Of a stretch of 30,404 nt of DNA, positions 14,708 through 22,699 are shown one piece after another. The stretch covers positions 1 through 30,404 of the forward strand of contig JAQXHT010000006.1 of the NCBI GenBank assembly GCA_029007415.1. Reading direction: 5' to 3'. The position numbers and the translations under genes are program-made. Each line of letters opens with the position of its first letter. Position 1 is the first letter of the stretch. This stretch comes from a bacterium. Its GTDB lineage: Bacteria; Bacillota_I; Bacilli_A; RF39; UBA660. Under the pieces are notes generated by a model. The model worked only from the letters and a program-made list of their open reading frames with translations, was not told the DNA's origin and ran no database searches.

Positions 14708-16565
14708 TTTTTCTTTCTCCCTTTTTTAAATAAACCATTATTATAGCAATATCAGCAGGATTAACCCCACTTATTCTACTAGCTTGTCCTAAAGTTTCTG
14801 GTTCAACTTTCTTTAATTTTTCACGAGCTTCACTTGCAATATTTTTAATATCATCATAAGAAATATTAGCTGGTATTTTTATTCTTTCTAAATCTAATAA
14901 TTTTTTTGTATCTTTTTCTTGTTTTTTGATATATCCTTCATATTGAATCATTATTTCTACTTCTTCTTTTTCAGATTCATTATAAGGAAAATCTTTAAAT
15001 TTCTCTACATCAGCAAATGATAATTCTGGTCTTTTTAATAGTTCATAAAGAGTTAGTCCATCTTTGATAGGAGAGGTTCCTATATTTTCAAGTAAAGTAT
15101 TAGTCTCCTTTGTAGGTGTTATCTTTGTTCCTTTTAGCATTGTTTTTATCTCTTCAATATGTTGCTTTTTTAAAAGAAATTTTTGATATGTATTATCATC
15201 TATTAATCCAATTTGATGACCATATTCTCTTAATCTTAAATCAGCATTATCATTTCTTAATAATAATCTATATTCTGCTCGAGAAGTTAAAAGTCTATAT
15301 GGATCTTTTACACCTTTAGTAACTAAATCATCTATTAAAACCCCTATATATGACTCGCTTCTATTTAAAACTAAGGGTTCTTTTCCTTCAACTTTTAAGC
15401 TAGCATTAATTCCTGCCATTAATCCTTGACCAGCTGCCTCTTCATAACCACTTGTTCCATTTATTTGACCAGCCGTATAAAGACCTTCTATTAATTTTGT
15501 TTCAAGACTACGTTTTATTTGTTTAGAATCAATAGCATCATATTCGATAGCATAAGCATATCTTAATATTTTAGCATTCTCAAGTCCTTCCAAGCTATGA
15601 ACCATCTCTTCTTGAACATATTCAGGCATACTGGTAGAAAAACCTTGTAAATATATATCATCATATGATAGACTTTCTGGTTCTAAAAATAATTGATGGC
15701 GTTCCTTATCTTGAAATCTAACTACTTTATCTTCAATTGACGGACAATATCTTGGACCTATTCCCTCAACATAACCACCATACATACTTGATTCTTTTAA
15801 ATGCTTTTTAATTATTTCGTGAGTCTTACTATTGGTATAAACAAGGTGACACGGAATTTGATAATGATATGCTAAAGCATCTGTATTATCATAAGAAAAA
15901 GTCAAGTTTTCAGAACTACCATTTTCTACCGCAACTTTACTAAAATCTATACTACTTCTTTCTATCCTTGGTGGAGTTCCTGTTTTTAATCTCTTAATTG
16001 TAAAACCTAATTCTTTTAATTTAGTACTTAAAAATTTACTTTCTTTTTCACCATGAGGTCCTTCTGATTTTTTCTTACTTCCTATTAAAATAGAGCTTCT
16101 TAGATAAGTACCAGTAGTTAAAATTACTGCCTTTGCATCAATTTTTGTTCCATCAACTAACACTACACCATTGACTTTTCCATCTTCAACGATTAAGTCT
16201 TCAACAAAACCCTCTTTTAAGTCTAAATTTTCTTGAGCTTTCAAAGTTTTTTGCATTTCTTTTTTATATAAAATTTTATCAGCTTGCGCTCTCAATGCCT
16301 GAACAGCTTTTCCCTTTTTTGTATTTAAAACTTTCATTTGAAGAGAACTTTTGTCTGTATTTTTTGCCATTTCTCCACCTAATGCATCTATTTCCCTTAC
16401 AACTATTCCCTTTGCTGGACCTCCTATTGATGGATTACAAGGCATATCAGCTATATTTTCTAAATTCCCGCTTATTAATAATGTTTTGTGATTTTTTCTA
16501 GCACATGCAAGAGCTGCTTCACAACCAGCATGACCTCCACCAACAACAATAATTTCATAATTCAT
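14700..16565 (-). CDS. mnmG: tRNA uridine-34 5-carboxymethylaminomethyl modification enzyme MnmG (GidA)
   Basis: FAD- and NADH-dependent subunit of the MnmEG complex that modifies U34 of tRNAs reading two-fold degenerate codons, 621 residues (normal length). FAD-binding IVVGGGHAGCEAALA (about 6-20), MPCNPSIGGPAKG, the second dinucleotide motif region, and GTSGYEEAAGQGLMAG near 370; the C-terminal helical domain contacts MnmE. The ATG at 16565 is chosen over a TTG at 16586: it gives the standard MNYEIIVVGGG start and lies just after an AAGTGAT Shine-Dalgarno. It begins 5 bases after the mnmE stop. Confidence 0.97.
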   Translation of the reverse strand: MNYEIIVVGGGHAGCEAALACARKNHKTLLISGNLENIADMPCNPSIGGPAKGIVVREIDALGGEMAKNTDKSSLQMKVLNTKKGKAVQALRAQADKILYKKEMQKTLKAQENLDLKEGFVEDLIVEDGKVNGVVLVDGTKIDAKAVILTTGTYLRSSILIGSKKKSEGPHGEKESKFLSTKLKELGFTIKRLKTGTPPRIERSSIDFSKVAVENGSSENLTFSYDNTDALAYHYQIPCHLVYTNSKTHEIIKKHLKESSMYGGYVEGIGPRYCPSIEDKVVRFQDKERHQLFLEPESLSYDDIYLQGFSTSMPEYVQEEMVHSLEGLENAKILRYAYAIEYDAIDSKQIKRSLETKLIEGLYTAGQINGTSGYEEAAGQGLMAGINASLKVEGKEPLVLNRSESYIGVLIDDLVTKGVKDPYRLLTSRAEYRLLLRNDNADLRLREYGHQIGLIDDNTYQKFLLKKQHIEEIKTMLKGTKITPTKETNTLLENIGTSPIKDGLTLYELLKRPELSFADVEKFKDFPYNESEKEEVEIMIQYEGYIKKQEKDTKKLLDLERIKIPANISYDDIKNIASEAREKLKKVEPETLGQASRISGVNPADIAIIMVYLKKGERKND

Positions 16566-16570
16566 TTTTA

Positions 16571-17935
16571 TCACTTCCCTACACAAAAATTTTCAAATAA
16601 AGTATCTAGTAGTTCTTCATCATACACTTCACCAGTTATAGTACCTAATTCTGTTAATACTTCTCGTAAGTCAATTTCAATAAGATCAAGTGGTATATCT
16701 TTTTCTAGATTACTGCTTATTTTTACCAAAATATCAAGTGCTTTAGTTGCACAGTTTAGTTGCCTATTGTTTGATAAAAATGCTTCCGTTTCTTCTAACT
16801 TATCAAGAGAAAACATTTTTACGATTTCTTGCTTTAATGAGTTAACTCCTTCCAAGAAATTTGTATTAGTATAAACTATATGAGAAAAAGAAAAATCATT
16901 ATTCTTTAGTTTTCTAGGCAAATCATCTTTATTTAACACAATTATTGTTTTATCTTTATCAAGTTTTTCTATTATTTCTTTATCCTCTGTTGACAAATTT
17001 TCATTAACATTAAAAACTGCTAAAACTAAATCAGCTTCACCCAATAATTCTAAACTTTTTTTTACTCCTAGTTGCTCAACAACATTATTCGTTTCTCTTA
17101 TTCCAGCAGTATCTATTAATAATAGCTCTACTCCATTTATAAATACAGTTCCTTCTACTATATCTCTAGTTGTTCCCTCAATATCAGTTACTATTGCTTT
17201 ATTTTGATTAATTAACGTATTTAATATACTACTTTTACCAACATTTGGGCGTCCGACAATGACTGTTTTTATACCATTTCTTACTACCTGATGAGATTTG
17301 CTTTCTTCAATTGTTCTTTTTAACTTTGGAATCAGTTTCTCTACTTCTGTTGCTATATCTTTTTTGGTTACTTCTTCAATATCATAGTACTCTGGATAAT
17401 CTATATTAACTTCTATATTAGCTATTAGTTTTTTTAACGGTTCTCTAAATGAATTAATATATTGTTTTAAGCTTCCTCCTAAAGAATTCATAGCTAATTT
17501 TCTTTGCTCATCACTTTTACTTTCAATTAGGTCCATAACGGCTTCAGCCTCAGTTAAATCTATCCTACCATTTAAAAATGCTCTTTTTGTAAATTCACCT
17601 CTATCAGCTGCTTTTATTCCTAATTCTTGAAGTAAAGAAAAAACTGTTAAAGTTGTATTTATTCCACCATGACAATTTATTTCCACTACATCTTCTCTAG
17701 TAAAAGTTTTTGGTGCTCTCATTACTGTTACTAATACTTCATCAATCTTTTCCTCATCTTTTACAATATATCCATAATGAATTGTATGTGATTTAACTTT
17801 TTCTAAATCTTTTCCTTTAAATATTTTATTAACTAATGGAATTGCATCTATACCACTTACTCTAATAATTGAAATAGCTCCTACTCCTAGTTTGGTGGCT
17901 ATCGCTGCTATTGTATCATTTTCATAACTAATCAT
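16571..17935 (-). CDS. mnmE: tRNA modification GTPase MnmE (TrmE)
   Basis: GTPase partner of MnmG, 454 residues. The N-terminal folate-binding domain (MISYENDTIAAIAT, then GAISIIRVSG) is followed by a helical domain interrupted by the G domain: G1 GRPNVGKSSILN (about 228-239), G2 DIEGTTRD, G3 DTAGIRE, G4 NKDD. It ends in CVGK, which matches the C-x-G-K motif of the family. It overlaps the upstream unknown gene by 4 bases (ATGA). Confidence 0.97.
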   Translation of the reverse strand: MISYENDTIAAIATKLGVGAISIIRVSGIDAIPLVNKIFKGKDLEKVKSHTIHYGYIVKDEEKIDEVLVTVMRAPKTFTREDVVEINCHGGINTTLTVFSLLQELGIKAADRGEFTKRAFLNGRIDLTEAEAVMDLIESKSDEQRKLAMNSLGGSLKQYINSFREPLKKLIANIEVNIDYPEYYDIEEVTKKDIATEVEKLIPKLKRTIEESKSHQVVRNGIKTVIVGRPNVGKSSILNTLINQNKAIVTDIEGTTRDIVEGTVFINGVELLLIDTAGIRETNNVVEQLGVKKSLELLGEADLVLAVFNVNENLSTEDKEIIEKLDKDKTIIVLNKDDLPRKLKNNDFSFSHIVYTNTNFLEGVNSLKQEIVKMFSLDKLEETEAFLSNNRQLNCATKALDILVKISSNLEKDIPLDLIEIDLREVLTELGTITGEVYDEELLDTLFENFCVGK

Positions 17936-18618
17936 TTTTTATATACTTTCTCCTTTTTATTCTCATTTATTCCTAATATTCTTTGAGCATCTATACCATA
18001 AAATGCTTCTTGAATTCTTAAAGGTAAATCAGGATTTTCTTCCATTAAATACTCATTGTTTATTTCAAAAGTTCTAAGTTCTGGTCGTATTACAATACCT
18101 GGTACGTTATAATGCTCTTCTAATTTTTTTTGTGTCAATGAAAGACAAATTTCTTCAAAATCAATAACTGAATAATTTTGTGGATTTTCATAAACATCTA
18201 GTCCAAAACTATTTGTTATTTTCTTATCTCCTTCTATATAATACATTCTTTGTAATTTCTCTTGTGCATTTTTTGTATAGGCAACAATTTCTTTATATGA
18301 TAGCAACTTTTTAGAAGAACAAATTGACAACAAATTAAAAGCATTAGTAAGAATAATTGATAACCCAAAATAAGTAGAACTTAATCCCTTTTGAGAATAT
18401 TTTTGAGAAGAAGTAAAAAAAGTACCATCCTCACCTATTTCTAATTCGTTTATAAATTTTTTCTTTTGCTCTAATTTTTTTAACAACTTTAACTTTTCCA
18501 AATAATCAATAACTGTTGGATTTAATTCTAACTTGTTAATTAAATTTTCTGTAACAGATATAGACGATTCTACATCATTCTTAACAATATTCAATTTATT
18601 TTTTTCTTGCTCTTTCAT
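17932..18618 (-). CDS. unrecognised 228-residue protein upstream of mnmE
   Basis: I do not recognise this protein. It has no signal peptide. The only hydrophobic stretch is around residues 84-98 (GLSIILTNAFNLLSI), probably too short and polar to be a membrane span. The N-terminal third is Lys/Glu/Leu-rich and may be helical or coiled coil (KLELNPTVIDYLEKLKLLKK). The C-terminal half has defined segments such as EEHYNVPGIVIRPELRTF and FYGIDAQRILGIN. An AGAAGTGA Shine-Dalgarno precedes the ATG, and a promoter with perfect -10 lies just upstream. Its stop overlaps mnmE, so it heads the mnmE-mnmG-rsmG operon. In B. subtilis khpB (jag) is followed directly by mnmE, so this gene is an addition to the standard order. 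A role linked to tRNA modification is only positional inference. Confidence 0.75.
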   Translation of the reverse strand: MKEQEKNKLNIVKNDVESSISVTENLINKLELNPTVIDYLEKLKLLKKLEQKKKFINELEIGEDGTFFTSSQKYSQKGLSSTYFGLSIILTNAFNLLSICSSKKLLSYKEIVAYTKNAQEKLQRMYYIEGDKKITNSFGLDVYENPQNYSVIDFEEICLSLTQKKLEEHYNVPGIVIRPELRTFEINNEYLMEENPDLPLRIQEAFYGIDAQRILGINENKKEKVYKK

Positions 18619-18646
18619 ATAAAGTCACTTCTTTCATTTTGACTAT

Positions 18647-18675
18647 ATTATAGTAAAAAGTAATTTTAAAGTAAA
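18647..18675 (-). promoter_or_regulatory. promoter of the unknown gene-mnmE-mnmG-rsmG operon
   Basis: On the minus strand: -35 TTTACT (18675-18670), 17-base spacer, perfect -10 TATAAT (18652-18647), 29 bases before the start of the 228-residue gene. Confidence 0.6.
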
Positions 18676-18697
18676 GAAAAAGAAGAATTAATCTTCT
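18674..18697 (-). terminator. weak intrinsic terminator at the end of khpB
   Basis: On the minus strand, overlapping the khpB stop: stem AGAAGA / TCTTCT with loop TTAAT, followed by TTTTCTTT. With only 6 pairs it is probably leaky. Confidence 0.5.
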
Positions 18698-19296
18698 CTT
18701 GGTTTAATAACTACACAACGATTTGGTTCGTCTCCTACACTCTCAGTATAAACTTTTGAATTATTAGTTAAAGTATTATGAACTATTCTTCTTTCATAAG
18801 AATTCATAGAATCCATTTTAACAGCAATTTTAGTAGATGCCACCTCTTTTGCTAAACTTTTTGCTAAGTTTTCTAAATGGTATTCATTTTTTTCTTTATA
18901 ATCAGAAACATCTAGAAAAAAGCGATAATTAGTACCAGTTTCACTATTAACTATTTGTCTTAAAACAACTTGCAATGCTTCTAAGTTTTTTCCATTTTTA
19001 CCTATTAATAAAGAATCATTACTAGAATATATCTTATACGTTGGTATGTTTTGCTTTACTTGAACTTCTACTTCAGATTGGTAGCCCATTTCTTTTAAAA
19101 TAGTAATTAATTTTTCCTTAATAAATTTTTTAATTTCTCGTTTTTCTATTACTTCTATTTTACATTTTTTAGAAAGTAATGTTTTCTTTTCATCTACTAC
19201 GTTTATTATTAAGTTATCTTCTAGCTCTTGTAATTCTAGCTTTGCCTTATTAACTGCATCTTCATAGTTTTTTCCTACAAATGTATGCTTTTCCAT
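18688..19296 (-). CDS. khpB: RNA-binding protein KhpB (Jag / EloR / SpoIIIJ-associated)
   Basis: Cytoplasmic RNA-binding protein that with KhpA influences cell elongation in streptococci, 202 residues. Jag N-terminal domain (about 1-50: VGKNYEDAVNKAKLEL), a KH domain with the GKNG loop (LLIGKNGKNLEALQVVLRQIV, split here as LLIGKNGKNLEA and LQVVLRQIV), and a C-terminal R3H domain with SYERRIVHNTL and VGDEPNRCVVIKP. Its ATG directly abuts the yidC stop, with the AAAGGAG Shine-Dalgarno inside yidC. The yidC-khpB pairing is standard for Firmicutes. Confidence 0.94.
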   Translation of the reverse strand: MEKHTFVGKNYEDAVNKAKLELQELEDNLIINVVDEKKTLLSKKCKIEVIEKREIKKFIKEKLITILKEMGYQSEVEVQVKQNIPTYKIYSSNDSLLIGKNGKNLEALQVVLRQIVNSETGTNYRFFLDVSDYKEKNEYHLENLAKSLAKEVASTKIAVKMDSMNSYERRIVHNTLTNNSKVYTESVGDEPNRCVVIKPRED

Positions 19297-20214
19297 CTAT
19301 TTTTTCGCTCCTTTAGTTGTTATAGTATTTTGTACTATCATAAATAAATTTTGTGTAACCCAATATATACCTAAGGCAGATGGCATAAATAAAGCTGTAA
19401 ATATAATCATCACACTCATCATAACTGGCATCATTTTCATTGATGGATCTTGACTTGTTGCTCCACTCATCTTAAATGTGTAAATTGTTGTGGCTCCAAT
19501 TAAAACAATTAATATTATATATATATAGAATGTTGATGTACCAAATCCAACTAATGGTGTTGTACCTAATTGTAAACCAATAAACTTGTCTTCAAATATT
19601 GCTGGTACTCTATTAATCGCTTCAAAGAAAGCTAAAAATAATGGTAATTGAATGAATGAAACTAAACAACTACTTAATGGATTAAAATTATACTTTTTAT
19701 ATACCATTAGCATTTCTTGATTTTGTCTCATTAAAGAAGCTTCATCAGTCTTTCCCTCATATTTCTTTCTAATTCTTTCTAATTCTGGACTTGCCTGTTT
19801 CATCATTTCAGACTGAAGAGCCATCTTTTTAGTAAATGGGAATAATATAAATCTCAAAATAACTGTAATAATTATGATACTTATAGCAAAACTACTAACT
19901 AATTTACCTAATTTTAAAATTATATATGCCAATGGTTTGACAAATATAGAAGTCCACAAACCTTCATAACCACCAGAAGTAACTTTAAAATTATCACATT
20001 TTGGTAATTTTTTTACGTTAACTTTATTTTTTTCATAAATTTTTACTGTTTTTTCATTTTCAGGTTGACATAAAATATTTTCTGTTAAAGATTGTCCTGT
20101 TTCAGGATTTTTAACAGCTTGTTTTTTACTATCAACAAGTGTTGTAGTACAACCCGTCAATAATAAAACAGCTATTGATAATATAGCAACTTTTTTTAGT
20201 TTTTTATTTTTCAT
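19297..20214 (-). CDS. yidC: membrane protein insertase YidC (OxaA/SpoIIIJ type), lipoprotein
   Basis: Membrane insertase of 305 residues working with or without SecYEG. The N-terminal signal ends in the lipobox LLTGC (Cys at about residue 22), as in Bacilli YidC. A roughly 65-residue external segment follows, then five hydrophobic segments. The first core helix contains the groove arginine in IITVILRFILFPFTKKMALQ, followed by the charged cytoplasmic hairpin (ASPELERIRKKYEGK) and FIQLPLFLAFFEAI. The C-terminus is short and basic. The AGGAGGAG Shine-Dalgarno overlaps the rnpA stop. There is only one yidC in the window. Confidence 0.96.
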   Translation of the reverse strand: MKNKKLKKVAILSIAVLLLTGCTTTLVDSKKQAVKNPETGQSLTENILCQPENEKTVKIYEKNKVNVKKLPKCDNFKVTSGGYEGLWTSIFVKPLAYIILKLGKLVSSFAISIIIITVILRFILFPFTKKMALQSEMMKQASPELERIRKKYEGKTDEASLMRQNQEMLMVYKKYNFNPLSSCLVSFIQLPLFLAFFEAINRVPAIFEDKFIGLQLGTTPLVGFGTSTFYIYIILIVLIGATTIYTFKMSGATSQDPSMKMMPVMMSVMIIFTALFMPSALGIYWVTQNLFMIVQNTITTKGAKK

Positions 20215-20225
20215 AAATGCTCCTC

Positions 20226-20558
20226 CTAATGGTTATTAATTTTTAATAACAAATTGAATAACTCCTCTTTTAATTCCAGATATTCTTTATCCAAAGAACT
20301 CTTTCTTATAATTATAATACAATCATAATTATTTTTATAGTTTTTTTGATATTCTGATATGATTGCTCTTGTTCTTCTTTTCATTTTATTGCGAATAACT
20401 GCTTTTCCTAATTTTTTAGGAGCAGCTATACCATACTTTGCTGTTTCCAATTGCTTAGGTCTATAAAACAAGATATAGTCTTTACTTTTTTTAGATGGGC
20501 ATTTATTTATAATTTCATCAAATGTACTACTTTTCTTTATAATAAATTCTTTATTCAT
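20226..20558 (-). CDS. rnpA: ribonuclease P protein component
   Basis: Basic protein subunit of RNase P, 110 residues, which helps the RNA subunit mature tRNA 5' ends. MNKEFIIKKSSTFDEII, YGIAAPKKLGKAVIRNKMKR and RRTRAIISEY contain the conserved RNR-type helix (IRNKMKRRTRAI). The longest frame starts at a GTG (20597) that lies inside the rpmH/rnpA terminator stem. The ATG at 20558 gives the usual protein, but its Shine-Dalgarno (AAAGGGG) is about 13 bases away, longer than normal. Together with the terminator upstream this suggests low, regulated expression relative to L34. Confidence 0.93.
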   Translation of the reverse strand: MNKEFIIKKSSTFDEIINKCPSKKSKDYILFYRPKQLETAKYGIAAPKKLGKAVIRNKMKRRTRAIISEYQKNYKNNYDCIIIIRKSSLDKEYLELKEELFNLLLKINNH

Positions 20559-20587
20559 ATTTATAGTTCTACCCCTTTCCAAAGAGT

Positions 20588-20611
20588 AAAAAACCACTGT
20601 GAAAACAGTGG
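20588..20611 (-). terminator. rho-independent terminator (partial) between rpmH and rnpA
   Basis: On the minus strand, just after the rpmH stop: 7-bp stem CCACTGT / ACAGTGG with loop TTTC, followed by TTTTTTA. No separate promoter is visible for rnpA, so read-through of this terminator probably sets the L34 to RnpA ratio. Confidence 0.8.
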
Positions 20612-20612
20612 A

Positions 20613-20741
20613 TTATTTTACTAATTCTTTACGACCTTTTTTTCTTCTACTATTTAAAATTTTACCTGCTGAAACTTTACGAGCAAAAAATCCGTGTTTC
20701 TTAGCTCTTCTACGTTTATTTGGTTGATACGTTCTCTTCAT
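20613..20741 (-). CDS. rpmH: 50S ribosomal protein L34
   Basis: Large-subunit protein L34, 42 residues. MKRTYQPNKRRRAKKHGFFA and the C-terminal SRRKKGRKELVK are diagnostic. It is two residues shorter than the common 44-residue form, in the middle (KVSAGKIL). The ATG at 20741 is preceded by GGAGGTGG, which settles it against longer upstream readings. First gene of rpmH-rnpA-yidC-khpB, divergent from dnaA across the origin. Confidence 0.97.
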   Translation of the reverse strand: MKRTYQPNKRRRAKKHGFFARKVSAGKILNSRRKKGRKELVK

Positions 20742-20771
20742 ACTTCCACCTCCAGACATAAAATCTACATT

Positions 20772-20801
20772 ATTATAATAATAATTAAAAAACTTTGTCA
20801 A
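20772..20801 (-). promoter_or_regulatory. rpmH promoter
   Basis: On the minus strand: perfect -35 TTGACA (20801-20796), 18-base spacer, perfect -10 TATAAT (20777-20772). The strongest promoter match in the window, fitting a ribosomal-protein gene. Confidence 0.82.
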
Positions 20802-20831
20802 GGAAAATATTGAAATTTATCAAATTCATAA

Positions 20832-20843
20832 TTACTTAAGTAA
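20832..20843. repeat. 12-base palindrome in the rpmH-dnaA gap
   Basis: Perfect palindrome TTACTTAAGTAA between the divergent rpmH promoter and the first DnaA box. No known binding site is recognised. Confidence 0.4.
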
Positions 20844-20889
20844 AAATATATTTTCATCACAATATACAATATAATATGCACAGATAAGT

Positions 20890-21156
20890 TGTGGAAAACT
20901 TTTAGACAAATAGACTAATATGATAAATAGTGTTGATATATACTCTTATGAAGATACTATAAATTTTTCTCTTAATAAAGATTATCCACAATTTCCACAG
21001 CATGTGGAAAACTTTTATTCACTTGTGGAAAAGAAAATTGTGGAAACTGTGGATAACTCATTTCACTCAACAAATTTCGACATTTTATTTGTGGAAAAGT
21101 CTGTGGAAAAATTGTGGAAAACTTTTTTTTGCTTTTTTCTATTTCCTTTTTCCACA
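20890..21156. other. oriC: oriC, upstream DnaA-box cluster (rpmH-dnaA gap)
   Basis: The 463-base gap between rpmH and dnaA holds at least ten DnaA-box-like 9-mers. Perfect TTATCCACA: 20982-20990 (+) and 21048-21056 (-). TTTTCCACA or its complement: 20890-20898, 21003-21011, 21024-21032, 21090-21098, 21102-21110, 21113-21121 (all -) and 21148-21156 (+). Near matches: 20991-20999 (+) and 21039-21047 (-). DnaA binds these to start replication. The six minus-strand TTTTCCACA boxes and the perfect minus-strand box face away from dnaA. The small open frames in this gap on both strands are artefacts of the repeats. Confidence 0.88.
20933..20960 (+). promoter_or_regulatory. candidate dnaA promoter
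   Basis: TTGATA (20933-20938), 16-base spacer, TACTAT (20955-20960). Transcripts from here would run through most of the upstream DnaA boxes before dnaA, so DnaA binding could repress its own gene, as known in B. subtilis. A second weak -10 (TATCAT at 21165) lacks a good -35. Confidence 0.4.
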
Positions 21157-21204
21157 ATTTAGAGTATCATAATGATGATTTATATGAACAGGGGAGTGAT
21201 AAAG

Positions 21205-22557
21205 TTGAATGTTGACATCATTTGGAATAACGCCTTAAAGGACATTAAAGAAGAACTTTCTTCACTTGCCTTTTCAACGTGGTTCCAAGACGTAACCCTT
21301 AAAGAAATAAAGGATGATACTGCAATAATTATTGTACCAATGGCTATACATAAGCGACATCTATATGATAATTATAGAAATCTAATTCAAGATTCATTGA
21401 ATAAAATAACAGGAACAAACTTTGAACTAGAGTTCTATTTAGAAAATGAAATTAAAGAAATTGAAGAAGAAAAACCAATAGAAAAAGAAGAAAACTTTCC
21501 TAAACAGAAATCAAATTTAAATTCAAACTACTTATTTGACAACTTTATTGTTGGAAATAGCAATAAATTTGCTCAAGCAGCAGCACTATCTGTAGCAGAA
21601 AATCCTGGCAAAATATATAATCCTCTGTTCATTTATGGAAACAGTGGACTAGGAAAAACACACCTAATGCATGCCATAGGTAATTATATAGTGCAAAATT
21701 CACAAAAAAAGGTTTTATACGTAACTAGTGACCAATTTAGAGATGATTTTGTGGGAATAAACAGAAAAGACAAGGATGGCACAAATTTCAACTACGTAGA
21801 ATTTTTCAAAAACAAATATAGAAATATAGATGTATTAATAATTGATGATATACAATTCCTTGGTGGTGCTACTCAAACACAACAAGAATTTTTTCATACT
21901 TTTACTAATTTATATAATGACAGCAAACAAATAATAGTATCATCTGACAGGTCACCAAATGATTTAAAACTATTGGAAGAAAGACTTAGAACAAGATTCT
22001 GCTGGGGATTAACTGTAAATATTGGTCCCCCAGATTTTGAACTAAGAAAAGAAATACTTAGAAAAAAAATAGTAGCTGGAAACTTTGAAGAAGAAATTCC
22101 AGAAGAAGTAATAGAATATATTGCTTCAAATATGGGAAGTGACGTTAGACAACTAGAAGGTTCAATTACTAGATTAATAGCATACTCAACCATTATGGGA
22201 GGTTCAAAAATAAATTTAAATCTTGCTATTGAAGCTCTAAAAGATTTTATCAATAAAGGAATAAGTGAAAAAAACGATATAGCCAAAATTCAAAAAACAG
22301 TTGCAGAGTTCTTCCAAATATCCGCAGAAGATATAAAATCAAAAAAGCGGAGTAGCAATATAGCTTTCCCTAGACAAATAGCTATGTATTTATGCAGAAA
22401 ACTAACAAATGAATCTTTTCCCAAAATTGGAACAGAATTTGGTGGAAAGGACCATTCAACAGTAATGCATTCTGTGGAAAAAATAGAATTAGAAATAAAA
22501 AATAATAAAGATTTGGCAGGAATTGTGGAAAAATTAGAAAAGGATATACAACAATGA
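21205..22557 (+). CDS. dnaA: chromosomal replication initiator DnaA
   Basis: Replication initiator, 450 residues from the chosen start. Domain I starts NVDIIWNNALKDIKEELSS, a short linker is rich in Lys/Glu (about 80-110), and the AAA+ domain has Walker A GNSGLGKTH (145-153), Walker B LIIDDIQFLG (about 211-220) and the arginine-rich sensor region (LLEERLRTRF). The domain IV DNA-binding signature GGKDHSTVMHSVEKI is at about 413-427. I chose TTG at 21205: it is 8 bases after an excellent AGGGGAGTGA Shine-Dalgarno and gives the usual domain I length. The longer frame from ATG 21172 has no good ribosome site. The 3' end of the gene itself contains two DnaA boxes. Confidence 0.95.
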   Translation: MNVDIIWNNALKDIKEELSSLAFSTWFQDVTLKEIKDDTAIIIVPMAIHKRHLYDNYRNLIQDSLNKITGTNFELEFYLENEIKEIEEEKPIEKEENFPKQKSNLNSNYLFDNFIVGNSNKFAQAAALSVAENPGKIYNPLFIYGNSGLGKTHLMHAIGNYIVQNSQKKVLYVTSDQFRDDFVGINRKDKDGTNFNYVEFFKNKYRNIDVLIIDDIQFLGGATQTQQEFFHTFTNLYNDSKQIIVSSDRSPNDLKLLEERLRTRFCWGLTVNIGPPDFELRKEILRKKIVAGNFEEEIPEEVIEYIASNMGSDVRQLEGSITRLIAYSTIMGGSKINLNLAIEALKDFINKGISEKNDIAKIQKTVAEFFQISAEDIKSKKRSSNIAFPRQIAMYLCRKLTNESFPKIGTEFGGKDHSTVMHSVEKIELEIKNNKDLAGIVEKLEKDIQQ

Positions 22558-22683
22558 CCTGTGGAAAAGTATAAAGTTTTCCACAATTTTTCCACAGGAT
22601 ATTTTCCACAGATTCCTAGAAAAATTAAGAAAATAAAAAGTTTTCCACAGTTTCCACAGGCTATAATAATAATATAATAAAAG
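22473..22683. other. oriC: oriC, downstream DnaA-box cluster and AT-rich unwinding region (dnaA-dnaN gap)
   Basis: DnaA boxes (TTTTCCACA or complement): 22473-22481 and 22524-22532 (both -, inside dnaA), 22560-22568 (-), 22577-22585, 22588-22596, 22602-22610 and 22641-22649 (all +), and near match 22650-22658 (+). They lead directly into an A/T-only tract of TAA repeats (22661-22683), a good candidate for the DNA unwinding element with DnaA-trio-like triplets. In B. subtilis, unwinding happens in this same dnaA-dnaN gap. The tract also contains a TATAAT (22662-22667) that may be the dnaN -10, though without a good -35. Confidence 0.82.
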
Positions 22684-22699
22684 AAAGAAGGAATAATAA

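Noticed and set aside
20920..21162. 80-codon plus-strand frame and a 61-codon minus-strand frame in the rpmH-dnaA gap
   Set aside because: Both consist mostly of translated DnaA boxes (repeated FPQ/VEK-type segments), have no good ribosome sites, and match no protein family; this is origin DNA.
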